Source of the DNA: Parelaphostrongylus tenuis
Lineage: Eukaryota > Nematoda > Chromadorea > Rhabditida > Metastrongylidae
Direction: 5' to 3'
Assembly (NCBI GenBank): GCA_019055375.1
Contig: JAHQIW010005980.1
Coordinates: forward strand, 1-64,000
DNA: 64,000 nt
Each line of letters begins with the position of its first letter. Positions within the stretch are counted from its first letter, which is position 1. A program made the translations under genes and the position numbers. Shown here piece after piece: positions 13,301 through 24,039 of the stretch. The notes beneath the pieces were generated by a model that saw only the letters and a list, made by a program, of their open reading frames with translations, was not told where the DNA came from and did no database searches.

Positions 13301-16300
13301 CACTGATCGGGCAGGTAGCGATGAGCAAGCACAGGATAGTCAAACAGGTCTGGTGTCTCGTATGTGCTAACGGATAGGTATATACTCACAAGCAGATGAT
13401 GAATGTATACAAAGGTGGGGAAGACACTTAGCTCTATCAGCTCTTATAACTATCAGAGAGATATTATTCAAGTCAGGCCGAGCGGATGAGACTGGGTGCC
13501 ATGACATTCTGTAGATAAGTAGGTCTCAGTGGGGCATAAAGCGAATAGGGAAAGGAAGAGTAGGAGCTAACCAATTAGGAAAGCGAACAGGGCGAAGTAC
13601 AACAGACAGTGGGGGTAAGGATGGGTGGTGATGGGGTGGGTGAGTAGGGAAAAGGAGAAGTGCAACGTAATCTGACGGGAGGGATCTATGGAAGTATCTG
13701 GTGTGCCGTGTGGGAGTAGGAATGAGGGAGGAGACATTTGAACTGTGATGTAATGTGAGCGTGTACATAAACAAAGAGGGTTTATACACGAAATTATGAT
13801 GAACCACAGAAGATGTGTGAGTTTGTATATAGATAAGTGCATAGGGAGTGGGATAGAATGGAAGAAAACATAAAAAGAAGAGAACGATGGGACAATAATG
13901 AGTCGAGTGTGTACTGATACATCTACTGGAAAAAAATGGCAGGAAAACTATGTGTCTACAAAGCAAAGCTGGGATTAGGGACCTGAAGAAAAAGAAGCTC
14001 GTATGTGTGTATGAGCGTACTCCACAATATTGGTATAAAGAGTGTGCGCTAAAAGTGACATATTCAGGAAGGATACATGAGTGGGCAGACCCACGAAATC
14101 ACAGTGTATATCAAGCCTTCAACATGGTTACTTGCATATTTATTAATTTGTGGTCGTCAGTATTAGTGAACAAGCGGTGACGCTCCTGCTCAGCTCACAG
14201 GAAACACAAACGTGCAGAGACACAGATCACTGGGGTGCTGTTCACTATACAAATCATAAGCGACGTGAGTCCTGAGGAATGATATTCAAGTGAACTGGGA
14301 TTTGTATCGTGGGTATGGGCGACAGAAGAGCTAACACATAGAAAGGGTAGGGAGTACAGTAGTCGGGGGCCTTAGTGGCGACACGTTGAGGCTCGCGCAG
14401 TGAGCAGCGGCACATGGGGAGGATATAGGACATATAAACAAGCTATAAGGTATGCGGAAACGTTGGTACAACAGAGTGCTGCGTCCAAAGAGACGTGTGT
14501 CTATCAGTATGTAATTGTCTGGTTATCGTCGGATATTGCCATGGTAAGATGTCAAGACATAACTCACTATTATGTAGACAATCTCACTGTGGAAGAAGTG
14601 GTGTGGGTGTCATACGGAGACACATACCAGCTGCAGAGGCAAAAAGGTACAAAAGTACGTGTAAACAGGAAACTCAAAAGTTGGGAACAAGAGAGAAGCT
14701 AAGCAGGGATATGGTGGCAGAGTTGTGTGTCACGGTAAGTAGTGTAGGATGCAAGAAAGGTCAATATCTGAGTTCTAGGGATGAGGTGTAGACTAGACAC
14801 TCAGCACATGCATGGTAAACTATAATAGGATGAGAAGAGTTACTGCAAATAACATATGTGCTGATATCAGTAATAGGGACAACTACCAACTCAACACTCT
14901 GATAGAGGAATACAACTACACACAGTGAGTGAGAATCTCTGTCCCTCAGTATTGGAGTACAAATGGCAAAATGAATAGAGTTGATACAGACAGGAGCCAA
15001 GAATGTAGCGGACCAGTACCTACTGCAGTATGGGCATGAGAGGAAATGGTGGGCTTGTTGTGGGCTGTGGTGGGAGCGTTATGCACGATCACTTGACTGT
15101 GGGGCTTGTGAGGGTGGTGTGACGTTAGAGACAGAAACTCAGAAAATAGGTCATCGTACTAGAGACATGGAGATATAGTCACAGTCATGTCAGTGGCCCA
15201 GAGGTGGTCCTCCCCCTGTTAGCATAATGTGCTTGGGAATGGAGGTGAACGGCGAATCTTACGACGATATCCTCGGGCAAAGGCGCAACGGGGGCACACG
15301 CTCATTGTGCTGAGGTATACCGTGTTCTCCCGACACATATCTCGATTATATAGATAATAAAGTCGGGGGGAGAGGGAGAGATGGATGGGTGTGGTGGAAC
15401 AAGCAGTGGTGCGAGTGTGGGATAGAAGCAAAGTACAGGAGTGGGGCATTCCGGCGTGAGGAAAACCAAGCGCGTGGATACACACTCGAACACCTCAGCA
15501 GTTGCAGACGGCGCTCAACATGCCTGGGTGACATACAGGGGGGGACACAACACGACGCAGGGGGAGTGAATGGCTACATCGCAGGGAACACGTGATAACG
15601 GAGGAGAAATGCGTCCAGATGTGCCGCCGAAGACTGAGCAGACTTGCGACGGGCCAGTCATGGCGGCAGGCTCGCAGATGCTGAGCCTGAGGCAGTACGA
15701 GGGTGAACACGAAAGTGTATCTCGAGACACCCAGAAGGATCAAAGTGATACCGGTGTCAAGGCAGTAGCGCTAGGTGGGAAACCAGGACCCGACCTCGCT
15801 ACAACGGGACCGGGCGGGCGCAGAGGAGACTACGGCGACAGTCTCATCAGTGTGCGTGGTCTTTGGACACCTCTCTCAGAAGAAAAAAAAACGAGGGCTG
15901 CGAGAGTACAGACCCCTCGCACAGAGTGCTGCTCCACGTGATGATAAGTGATATATCGGTTAGTGTGGTGTGCCAGGAAAGTGGCAATACTAAGTGTGAA
16001 CGCGCTCTATGTCCTGATGCGCGACAGGCACTTGGTGTGTGCTTAACGACCAGTGGCACAAGTGCGGGGGGTGTAGCGTGAACAGGCACGTGCGAGAAGC
16101 GAGGCAAGCACACGCGCAGTCATCAGATGGACTGAACAGATAGTCCAATGGCTACGTGATGCTAGGTTGACAGTGCGTACGATATGTGTGACTCGTAGAT
16201 ACAGGGTGACGGGGCCGCAAGAAGAGGAAGGGCAGCGGGCAACAAGAAAGAGGGCACAAAAGAAGAGACTAGAAGTATGTCGGGTCAATAAATCAGCGCG

Positions 16301-16390
16301 GGGCGAAAATGTATTCTGTATGATGTGTTTATAAGGGGGGTCTATCTAGCTTTCGGCGGGGAGGGTGGCGTGTGAGTGAGTGGTTAATTC
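10300..16390. other. A/G-skewed, homopolymer-poor block, probably low-quality sequence
   Basis: The + strand is dominated by G and A with frequent GTG, GAG and AGA words, and homopolymers longer than four are scarce for an AT-rich genome. The minus strand therefore yields long but meaningless open frames rich in Ser, His, Pro, Leu and Tyr. No repeat family of the rest of the window occurs here. The texture ends abruptly near 16,390, a few tens of bases before a clean SINE-A copy. The best explanation I have is unpolished long-read gap fill; an unusual satellite or diverged DNA is the alternative. Confidence 0.45.
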
Positions 16391-16421
16391 CATGATGGGT
16401 GGATACACAACAGGTTTAAAG

Positions 16422-16712
16422 GAGCGCATGTGGCGCAGTGGTAGAGGTGCCTGCGCCGCATACGATCATGGTTCGATCTCGCGCTCATGGCTCATTAAGC
16501 CATCCATCCCTCCGAAGTCGGTAAATTTGTACCAGACAGGTCTCAGACTTGTCTGGGAGGATAAGCAGCACTGACTCGGTCCAGCGGGAGGCCTCCGCGA
16601 GTCATTGTAAAGGCCAGATATGCATTCAATCACCTCAAACGAAGTTAAAAATTGAAGTCGAATGCATGGCGCATCCCTCAGGGATTGATTAACGCCAAGA
16701 GCTTTATCCTTC
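16422..16712 (+). mobile_element. SINE-A copy 1 (tRNA-derived SINE)
   Basis: The head contains a Pol III A-box-like stretch (TGGCGCAGTGGTAGAGG) and, about 30 bases later, a B box (GGTTCGATCTC). GAGCGC at the start can pair with GCGCTC after the B box, like a tRNA acceptor stem. A body of about 200 bases follows, including GAGTCATTGTAAAGGCC and GATATGCATTCAATCACC, ending in a pyrimidine-rich CTTTATCCTTCATCC. Five other copies of the same head plus body lie in this window. Pol III transcription and LINE-driven retroposition are inferred from the SINE class; the nested copy at 21.3 kb supports it. Confidence 0.85.
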
Positions 16713-16779
16713 ATCCTTTTAAAGTAATTTAAATAGTGAATTTATACAAGGACGAAGCTTGGTTCAGTGAGTACTTTTC

Positions 16780-17484
16780 AGGCATACGGAAACAAATGAA
16801 TAGTTCGACCTCATTCACCTGCACAAGAACTTTTCACGAGTGTTAATAATCATTCGAAAGCTGACACCCTGGCTAGCGCAGCACGTGGTTTTCAAAAGGC
16901 TCCTTCATAACGCTACAAAGTTCTAAGTAGAATTAAGTTTCACACGCGCATATTTCTCATCGGACAGAGCTCCTTTTTCAAACAATTAGTAACGATTCGA
17001 CAGCGTAGTGCTTGCTGAATCCAATGCTGTGCTTATTTTTTGAAGAAAGCGCTTCTCTGCAGTGCAGCTAGGAAAATAAGATCAATTCACATACTTGGGC
17101 AAGGAGATTTCGGCTATTCTACGGGGGTGGAGAGCCCAAAGCGGATGTGGCCGTTTCAACACGTCAATATGAAGATTAGCCCTTCCGCGGGCCATAAGAA
17201 AGTACGGCTTCTTGTATTAATCAGGAACTATTTCCCAAAACTCCAGATCAAACGTCTGACTGTAATACTAAAAGATTTTCTCTACACGCGAAGCAATAGT
17301 TGAACTGCAGGGCCCATGTGAAGAATAATTTTTTTTCGAATTTTACACCATTACAAAAAGGTGTCCTGAAAAATCGGCCTCATACGGCTCTAGCCAGAGA
17401 TTTAATCTTTCAAAATAAACATTGCTATCAAAAATTTTTGTAGAGCGAATAAGGTTGAATATTCATTTGTACCTCTCATAACCG
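16780..17484. mobile_element. FB2 foldback element, copy 1
   Basis: The left arm (about 16,790-16,930) and the right arm (about 17,335-17,480, inverted) share the series CAAATGAATA, CC(T)CATTC, AATCATTCGAAAG and GGCTAGCGC, each diverged. The centre (about 17,060-17,210) carries a stretch beginning CTGCAGTGCAG and including GGCTATTCTACGGGG and TTCCGCGGGCCATA, which recurs in opposite orientation in copy 2. No coding capacity is visible. The family is defined here by comparing its four copies; its class is unknown, and a non-autonomous foldback or MITE is the simplest label. Confidence 0.7.
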
Positions 17485-17678
17485 CAATTAACCGTAGGGT
17501 GATACAATCACTGAGGGTAGGCAAAACATGATGAGATTGGAAACAAAATTTTTCCCGAAAAACCGAACTTTTTTCGATTTCGGTATTATGAATCAATAAT
17601 AGTTCTTCTATGGAAAACAGATACCACGAAACTGGTAAGCAAAATCTATTCGAGTAACGTTTCGTGGTTTTTGTCTTC

Positions 17679-17782
17679 GCGTCGGTGGTGCAACGGTTAG
17701 CATAACGCTCCCGGATAGAGTGGAGATCTGGGTTCGAATCCCGAATGACGCTAAAGTCTTTTTGCACAGCACTCCACATTAT
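17679..17782 (+). mobile_element. SINE-C tRNA-like copy
   Basis: GCGTC at the start pairs with GACGC at 17,747-17,751. The interior has an A-box-like GGTGCAACGGTTAGC and a perfect B box, GGTTCGAATCC. The anticodon-arm region makes CTCC/GGAG but leaves a loop of about ten bases, so it is not a functional tRNA by eye. The tail continues to TTTTTGCACAGCACTCC, which recurs after or inside other SINE-C fragments (23.96, 46.6 and 60.35 kb). I therefore read it as a SINE head and not a tRNA gene. Confidence 0.65.
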
Positions 17783-17791
17783 TGGGTTTAT

Positions 17792-17893
17792 GTCTTCTTC
17801 AGAGTCGATAATTCGAGTCGTTCGTCCTTACGAACGATTGAACGACGAATGAAAGTGGACGATCGACTTAAAATCATCGACTCTGAAGAAGAC
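17792..17893. repeat. 102-bp hairpin palindrome
   Basis: GTCTTCTTCAGAGTCGAT at the left end is matched by ATCGACTCTGAAGAAGAC at the right end, and pairing continues inward with mismatches (GTCGTTCGTCC against GGACGATCGAC). It lies directly behind the SINE-C copy and may be a small hairpin MITE. There are no genes in it. Confidence 0.75.
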
Positions 17894-18160
17894 GATGTAC
17901 GTCGAAAACGTAGCCGAATAAACACTACTTATCAATCTCGTGGTTTCTCCTAAATCATAAAGGAAAATTGGGGGCGGTATTCTTTAGTTAGCTAAGAGAT
18001 GATTGATGAATTTTCTTCACTACTCTCCTAAAGGAAAGCAAAAAAGGGGTTTGTACACTAACTCGCAGAGGACCTAAAGAGATACAAAATGAGCGGCGCC
18101 TTCTCCCACAGTACTCTGACGTGAGTTTGTCGACTTTGGAGGAAATGAAGGACCGATAAC

Positions 18161-18238
18161 CCACCATGATAGTCGTGCAGTTGAACCAACGACCACGCGG
18201 TTGGTGGCACCTTTAACCACTGCGCTACTACGACCAAT
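18161..18238 (-). mobile_element. tRNA-like SINE fragment
   Basis: Read on the minus strand, GTAGCGCAGTGGTTAAAGG forms a good A box and GGTTCAACTGC a fair B box about 30 bases later. The A-box half resembles SINE-A but the rest differs, so it may belong to another tRNA-derived family. It is probably a fragment. Confidence 0.5.
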
Positions 18239-18680
18239 TTGAGAAGATATCTCAGTGAGATAAAACTGTGCTTTTACATATTTGAGAGCACCTCAATTTT
18301 AGAAATGAAACTTTGTCTCACAGAAGAAACAGAAATAGTGAGACAAACTAAACCCATAAAAGACAATTTTCAGCAAATAAACTCACATGAAGAATTCCTG
18401 GGAAGTCTTCTGGAAGAGACTTTTCTCAAAAGCCTTTTGCTCCTTTGTTGTTCCAAATGTAGACTTGTCGAAAATACTATAAAAAAAAACGATATGATTG
18501 ACACTCGCAAAAGAATGTTTACGAACTCTTTTCAGTCTGATTTTCGTTGAACAGATTGATAACGAAATCTGATTATCGGTGGCAGTAGAGTATAGAGACG
18601 TCCCGATTCGTTACAGCACACTTTTAATTGATATTTCTTCAACGTCTCCACTTTTCCACGCAGTACTGAGGGCCACATAA

Positions 18681-18745
18681 AAATTCCTTCCGGCGAGAGT
18701 TGAACCCGCAGTTCACCTTACCGGGCCACTTAACCTACGGGTCAA
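18681..18745 (-). mobile_element. tRNA-like SINE fragment
   Basis: On the minus strand GTAGGTTAAGTGGCCCGG (A-box-like) is followed by GGGTTCAACTCTCGCCGG (B box with a T-arm-like stem). The spacing fits a tRNA-derived head, but no complete cloverleaf is evident. Confidence 0.45.
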
Positions 18746-19117
18746 AGGACTCGCACGCCATCCAACCTTGGTCTTACAGGCTTTCTTGTAGCCACTTGTT
18801 TATTCTTACGCTTACACAACCCTTGAATAAACCACGACCATGACCTATGAGGACAATTAAAAGGAAGAAGTAATTGCTTACTGGACAAAAACTGAAGTTA
18901 CAGGCTTATCGCCTTCGAGGACGACAGTTGAGATCATTGCGCGCGGCGCGATTTCCGTTATCAACGAATAAACGCTTTTTTTCTCCATTTTGGGGAAACG
19001 TGAATTTGGAAAAAGATTCCTGACCAGTGAATGCTACCTCCGATGATCGCGTATCGAAAAGATGCACGTCGTCGAATCGGTTTGAACTACACCAACAAAA
19101 GAGAACTGTACGATTCT

Positions 19118-19880
19118 TTTCTGTTTAGAGAGCGACAAGAATATGCGACCCTATTATTCGCTGGACGAGAACTTCTCATTAGAGTGTTAGTAATCATTCG
19201 AAAGTTTGAATTTCGGCTAGCGCGGTATGTGGTCGGTTAATCGAAACACCCCTTTTATATCGCTGTCAAATTCAAATAAAATCACGTTTTACATTGGCCG
19301 CGATTTCAACTACTACTTCGTGGAACCACGAAAAGCCAAGATGAACGTCTAGAGGAAAATCGTTTAGTACTAGAGAAAGACGGTCAATCGGGAGTTTCTT
19401 TCAAAGCGGAGGAACAATTCCTAATTGAATAAAAAAAATCGCACTTTCCTATGGCCCGCGAAAGGGCTAATCTATCGACGGCCGTGTGAATCTGCCGCTT
19501 CTGCCCTAGCCCACCCCGTAGAATAGCCAAAATAACCATGCTCGCGTATGTGAATTCATCCTTATTTTCCCTGCTGCACTGCAGGAAAATGGTCGTTCCG
19601 GGAAATAGGAATAGTTTTGGAATCTGTGAATCCTACGCTATAGAATGATTACTGATAGTCTGAAGAAAGAGCTCTGCTTTGCTAAAAAAAGGGGTGTGTG
19701 GAGACACGTTTGCGTTTTGTTTCCCTTTCGTTGAAGCGTTATAAAAAGACTTTTTCTTGAAAAACGGCCACGCACCGCGCTAGCCAGAACTGAAGCTTTC
19801 GTATGATTAACACTCTTTTGAAATGTTCTTGTCCAGCGAATGGGGTCGAATATTCATTTGTCGCCGGCATAACATGAAAG
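19118..19880. mobile_element. FB2 foldback element, copy 2
   Basis: The left arm contains ATTCGCTGGACGAGAACTT, TTAGTAATCATTCGAAAG and GGCTAGCGCGGTATGTGG. The inverted right arm carries the matching series with TTCGTATG and CGCACCGCGCTAGCC. The centre (19,445-19,595) contains CCCGCGAAAGGGCTAATC, CCCCGTAGAATAGCC and GCACTGCAGG, the same unit found in reverse in copy 1. The element has no coding frame and is a clear relative of copies 1, 3 and 4. Confidence 0.75.
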
Positions 19881-19960
19881 TACCAACTCCGTCTTACGAT
19901 TATTTCAATAAAGAGAAACAAGCAGCTGAAGACGGTAAAGACAAAGACGAATCTCTTTCA

Positions 19961-20262
19961 AAAGGATAAAGCTCTCGGCGTTGATCAATCCCTGAAGGGA
20001 TGCGCCATGCATTCGACTTCAATTTTTAACTTCGTTTGAGGTGGACTGAATGCATATCTGGCCTTTACAATGACTCGCGGTGGCCTCCCGCTTAACCGAG
20101 TCAGTGCTTGCTTAATCCTCCCAGACAAGTCTGAGACCTGTCTGGTACCAATTTACCGACCCCAGTGGATAAATAGCTTGGTGGGCCATGAGCGCGAGAT
20201 CGAACCATTGACCTCGTATGCGATGCAGAGCACTTCTAACCACTGCGCCACATGCGCTCTCT
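19961..20262 (-). mobile_element. SINE-A copy 2
   Basis: A full-length SINE-A in reverse. On the minus strand it opens GAGCGCATGTGGCGCAGTGG, has a B box GGTTCGATCTCGCGCTC and ends with the family body (GATATGCATTCAGTCC, then CATGGCGCATCCC). It is one of the better-preserved copies, and its head has the extra T (GTGGTTAGA) that copy 1 lacks. Confidence 0.85.
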
Positions 20263-20317
20263 ATTATAGGTGTAGAAAATCAAAGCACATCCATACATGA
20301 AGACAAATTCAATAGAA

Positions 20318-20682
20318 GGTCTTCTCATAGGTTTTGGCACTAAAGCAACAAACCCAAATTCGTTAGCCAGGGGCTTTTAGCTGGACTGTTAGCCGCCATT
20401 CGATAACCCAAACTTTATATCATTCTAAAATTGATTTTGTAAAGGCTTACAGAGAGCGCTGTCGAGCCGATTATACACTCGACTTAAGTAGCCAAATAAA
20501 GCCCATTATGATGTAGTTCAAGCGACGAGCTATCTACGCAGAGTTTAGAATGTGGTTGTCAATTTCAGAGCCAAAGTTGTTGAAATTTGGGCAATCGAAT
20601 GACTAGTAACAATCCAGCTAAAAGCCTCTGGTCAATAAATTCGGTGTTCCCAGCCTTAGTGCCAAAATTTACGAGAAGACCT
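20318..20682. mobile_element. Mariner-derived MITE with about 70-bp terminal inverted repeats
   Basis: The left end AGGTCTTCTCATAGGTTTTG and the inverted right end AGGTCTTCTCGTAAATTTTG extend as imperfect repeats through GGCACTAA to a shared GGCTTTTAGCTGGA about 60 bases in. The outermost bases resemble the ends of the mariner remnant at 56,462-57,224 (GGCACTA / GCACTAGAGCA motif), so this looks like a non-autonomous derivative of that family. There is no transposase. A TA duplication is not clean at both ends. Confidence 0.8.
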
Positions 20683-21144
20683 GATGGCGACGAGGTCAGC
20701 GCTAACCAGCGCCTCATAAAGTACGAACCCTTCTACAGTTGTCAGTCGGAATATAATGGATTTTTTTCTGACAGATGGACAGATTAATGACTTTTTAACA
20801 AATCACTTACAGGTGATATTTGGAAACCAACTATAAATGAGACTGGAAAGTACAGATAGGAGATGGTCCAGTGGTGAGTACTGGGTTCCTTCTCGTAAGC
20901 AGCCGCCTTACCGACCGTCTCGATGGATGAGCAGACGTACGTAAAGGCTCATGACCTGTCGTTTAGACAGACAAAATAGTCAAAATAATGTTTCTCCTAC
21001 ATTTTTGGTCGAGAAGATATCAGTCCACTGCAAAAGTCTCAGGCGGAAGACGGCTAAGATCGACAAAAGACAACCGTGCGGGATACGTATTGCAGTCAAT
21101 GCGTACCGTCTCCAAACACGTGCGACGAAGGCAAAAGGTCTCAA
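20683..21144. other. Gene-free stretch with a possible tRNA-like head
   Basis: Around 20,863-20,890 TGGTCCAGTGGTGAGTAC looks like an A box, but I cannot place a convincing B box after it. Nothing else is recognised. Confidence 0.25.
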
Positions 21145-21722
21145 AGCTGATCAATACCTGAGATATGCACCGTCTATTCTTCATCTAACAACGTTTCAGG
21201 TGACTGAATGTACATCTGACCCTTGCAAGGACCCGCAGTAGCTTATCAAGTATCAAATCAGTGCTGCTATCCTCTCAGACAGAGCGCATGTGGTGCAGTG
21301 GTTAGAGGTGCTCTACGTCGCACACAGGTTCACTGGTCCGATCTTGCGCTCATGGCTCACCAAGCTATCCATCCCTACGGATTCGGTAAATTGGTACCAG
21401 ATTTGCTCTGTGAGGATAAGCAACACTGACTCAGTACAACGGAAGACCACTGCGAGTCATTGTGAAGGCCAGATATGCATTCAATCACCTCAAACGAAGA
21501 AATTGAAGACAAACGCGTGAGGCATCCCTCAGGGACTTACCAACGCCGAGAGCATTATAATTTTTCTTTATCATCTCAGACAATTCTGCTACCAATTCAC
21601 CGACCCCAAATGGATGGAAAGCTTGGTGAGCCTAGAACAAAGGATCGAACCATCGACCATCGCTTGATCGATCATTTGTGTCGCAGAGCACCTCTAACCA
21701 CTGCGCCACACGCACTCTTAAT
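21145..21722 (-). mobile_element. SINE-A copy 3, split by copy 4
   Basis: The 3' half lies at 21,145-21,281 and the 5' half at about 21,570-21,722, both on the minus strand. The 5' half carries the head (GTGTGGCGCAGTGGTTAGAGG, B box GGTTCGATCC). Joined across the inserted copy they make one complete SINE-A. The breakpoint sequence is present on both sides of the insertion, as expected for a target-site duplication. Confidence 0.85.
21282..21569 (+). mobile_element. SINE-A copy 4, nested in copy 3, with target-site duplication
   Basis: A full-length + strand SINE-A (GAGCGCATGTGGTGCAGTGG at the start, CGAGAGCATTATAATTTTTC at the end) inserted into an older minus-strand copy. ATCCTCTCAGACA at 21,269-21,281 and ATCATCTCAGACA at 21,570-21,582 flank it, a 13-base duplication with one mismatch. 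This is direct sequence evidence that the family moved by retroposition. The SINE-A boundaries used elsewhere are calibrated from this copy. Confidence 0.88.
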
Positions 21723-21989
21723 TAGCACTAATAAAATGCAAACAGAGATCTTTGAAAGAAAAAGTACCTTAGCAATAATCCTGTTACCATCCTGATCAAG
21801 AATCACAATGCCTTTTACACTGTAACAACGATGTTGGATCCTGAAAAAACATGCCTTGCTTAGCTATTACGTTTTATCAATTCAAAGAGGTACATCTGAA
21901 TCACTTCACTCTTTATTCCAACTTTTCTAAGAAACATTTGACTCAAGGGTTGAAATCTTAAACTAAGAGCTTTACTAGGAATCCGTAAG

Positions 21990-22160
21990 ATCAAATGGCG
22001 CAGGTGGTGGAGCGCCGACATTCCTGAAAAAGGGGCAAAAAACATAGGAGTGGTAGCAGAACAGCGGCCTCTCGGGGTTTAGTGATAGACACGGGTCCCC
22101 AGTATGAATGAGACTCAGGTTTAGATTCCGCCTTAGATCCAAAGTCTTGCATATGACACA
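21990..22160 (+). mobile_element. Possible tRNA-like SINE, unassigned family
   Basis: AATGGCGCAGGTGGTGGAGCG resembles an A box and CAGGTTTAGATTCCGCC, about 110 bases later, a weak B box. The spacing is too long for an intact tRNA head, so this may be a degraded or insertion-bearing copy. Confidence is low. Confidence 0.25.
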
Positions 22161-22333
22161 GCATCTCCTGGATACGGAAGGTAAATTTGAGCCTCCAAAC
22201 AGTAAGTTCACCACCTGTATTTTGACTTTCTTCCCTGCAGCTCTGAGTTATGCTTAGTGAAGAGGACACCGTAAAGTTATTCAGTACAAGGTGATGGATC
22301 ACGATTAACAAAGAGAAGTTAGGTATTTTGCAG

Positions 22334-22896
22334 TGATAAGGGAAAAATGAAAAACCGACCTCATTCACTGGAGAGGAACTTTTCGCAAGGGTGCTAGTAA
22401 CCCTTCGAAAGCCGAGATTTATGGCTACAGCCCCATATTGTCGTGCGGCTTTTGGAAAAGCTTTTTGTGACGCCGGTACAGGAGGTTCCTTGCGTAACAG
22501 ACGCGCATATTTCTCGCCGCACAGCGCTCTTCCTCTGGACTTTTAGTACGTGGGCCGGCCAAAGACCTCCTTGCTCACACATGCAAATTCAACTTATTTC
22601 ACCTGCTGCGGTGCAGAGAAACGATCTTTTCAGGATTTGTGCAGAGCGTTGGAATCAGCAATGATTACGCTATCGAAGTTTACTGATAGTCGAAAGAAAG
22701 AGCTCTCCTCGGCGAGAGATTTACGCGTCTGGGACTAGTTCTAATTTGGATTTTACAGTGTTATAAAAGGATGCTTTGAAAAACGCATGAAGTGGGGCTA
22801 TAGCCAAAAATCTCAGCTTTCGAACGGTTACCAACACTCTCATGAAAAGCTCTTGTTCAGCGGATTAGATCGGCTTTTTTGTCCCCTTATAACCAA
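22334..22896. mobile_element. FB2 foldback element, copy 3
   Basis: Left arm: GGGAAAAATGAAAAACCGACC, CATTCACTGGAGAGGAAC, CCTTCGAAAGCCGAGATTT and GGCTACAGCCCCA. The inverted right arm gives the same series (GGGGACAAAAAAGCCGA, CGTTCGAAAGCTGAGATTT, GGCTATAGCCCCA). The arms are about 150 bases and the interior of about 250 bases is not shared with copies 1 and 2. There is no coding frame. Confidence 0.75.
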
Positions 22897-23195
22897 AAAG
22901 TACCTAGTCTTCTCTTTAAAATGTTGTGACGCCCACTATCACAAAGAAGTTACATGTAAAATAATATTTTCCAAAAAACAGCGTCGCATGTTCTTTGAGA
23001 CTGGCGTCATCCTACACAAGAAGAGTATCGAAATGGATTTTCACAATGTTCAAAAACGTTTTGCTTTGTTGATTACGCTTTGTACATATTATGTACGACG
23101 AATATCTCACGACGGACAAGAGTTTTGAATGAAAATTATCTCACAAACTCATTGTGACTGACTATTTCGAGACCTGGCTCAAGAAAAATATAATT

Positions 23196-23672
23196 TGACA
23201 ATGTTTTGAGCCTTTCATAAGGTCTGCTATGGGCACTTATACAATCCAAGGCACGTGTTTGGGCCTTCCATCCTCGTCAGTTGCCGCTGTCTTTTCATTC
23301 AGTCAGTTTATCGAGGATCTACCCCTAGATGGAGGAATCGACGACGAACTTTCTACACTTAACGTACGGTGGGGTTTAGAGCGAGATCTCAAAATATTCG
23401 ATTGCAATGATTGTTACATATGCCCACGTAACAGGCATACGCCATGCATTCGACAATCAATCACTCTGAAAGAAGGCCACGGTGATTGTTTCAGCGTACG
23501 TCGTGTGTGAGAAGTTCGTCGTCGATTCCTCTACAGAGGGGGAGATCCTCGAGAAACTGAGTGGATGAAAAGGCAGCGTGCAACTAACAAGGATGGAAGG
23601 TCGAAACACGTGTCTTGCACTGTATAAGACCCCATAGCATACCTTATGAAAGGCTCAAGATACATTGTTAGG
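23196..23672. mobile_element. FB1 foldback element, copy 1
   Basis: The arms of about 175 bases (23,198-23,372 and 23,497-23,672, inverted) pair along their length. They share GAGCCTTTCATAAGGT, GGCACGTGTTTGGGCC / AAACACGTGTCTTGC, GTTTATCGAGGATCT and GGAATCGACGACGAAC. The loop is about 125 bases. The flank GACTATTTCGAGACC is shared with the FB1 palindrome at 41.6 kb. No protein is encoded; a transcript would form a long hairpin. Confidence 0.8.
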
Positions 23673-23732
23673 ATAGTTTTGAAGTAGAATTCTTCTTATT
23701 TACCCGCTTTAAGCGGTGGTAGAAATGTTATA

Positions 23733-24010
23733 GATATACTCAGTGACGTAGAGCGATGGGCAAAACTTTCGCTTCCTGCGGGACTCAAACCCGCATCTCG
23801 CTCTACCTCTGGGAGCGTGTGCTCTATCTCATTGCACTACCGACGCCCGTTTTACCATCACTCTTTCTACGCTACAGATAGATGCGTTGTAGCGTAGAAA
23901 GAGTGCACACGCTCCCAGAGATAGAGCGAGATGTGGGTTCGAGTCCCGCAAGACGCGGAAGTTTTGCACATCACTGGGTATATCATCACATCACTGGCGC
24001 TGGGTATATC
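23733..24010. mobile_element. Palindrome of two SINE-C tRNA-like copies
   Basis: A minus-strand tRNA-like unit (B box read as GGGTTTGAGTCCCGC) and a + strand unit (GGGTTCGAGTCCCGC at 23,936-23,950) face each other around a centre near 23,880, with CACTCTTTCTACGCTAC mirrored by GTAGCGTAGAAAGAGTG. The right arm lacks the A-box part present in the left arm (GTCGGTAGTGCAATGAGATA), a deletion of about 40 bases. Both outer ends carry the AAGTTTTGC tail typical of SINE-C. Confidence 0.75.
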
Positions 24011-24039
24011 TTAAAGTAGATAAGTAAAGATATGGCTCT

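Larger units (their letters stand above)
17894..19117. other. Gene-free stretch with two tRNA-like fragments
   Basis: Apart from the two tRNA-like fragments listed separately (18.16 and 18.68 kb), I see no family signal. The open frame around 18,239-18,550 has no recognisable domain or supporting splice sites. Confidence 0.4.

Noticed and set aside
13526..13966. 146-codon minus-strand open frame
   Set aside because: It lies in the A/G-skewed block, so the minus strand avoids stop codons by composition. The translation is low-complexity Ser/His/Pro/Leu with no motif, and a second overlapping frame is almost as long.
16422..16500. Functional tRNA gene at the SINE-A head
   Set aside because: All six copies carry the same 200-base body and sequence drift in the boxes; no copy makes a convincing anticodon arm.
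17679..17752. Functional tRNA gene
   Set aside because: The boxes and acceptor pairing are good but the anticodon loop is about ten bases, and the same unit recurs with a fixed tail in several places, so I call it a SINE head.
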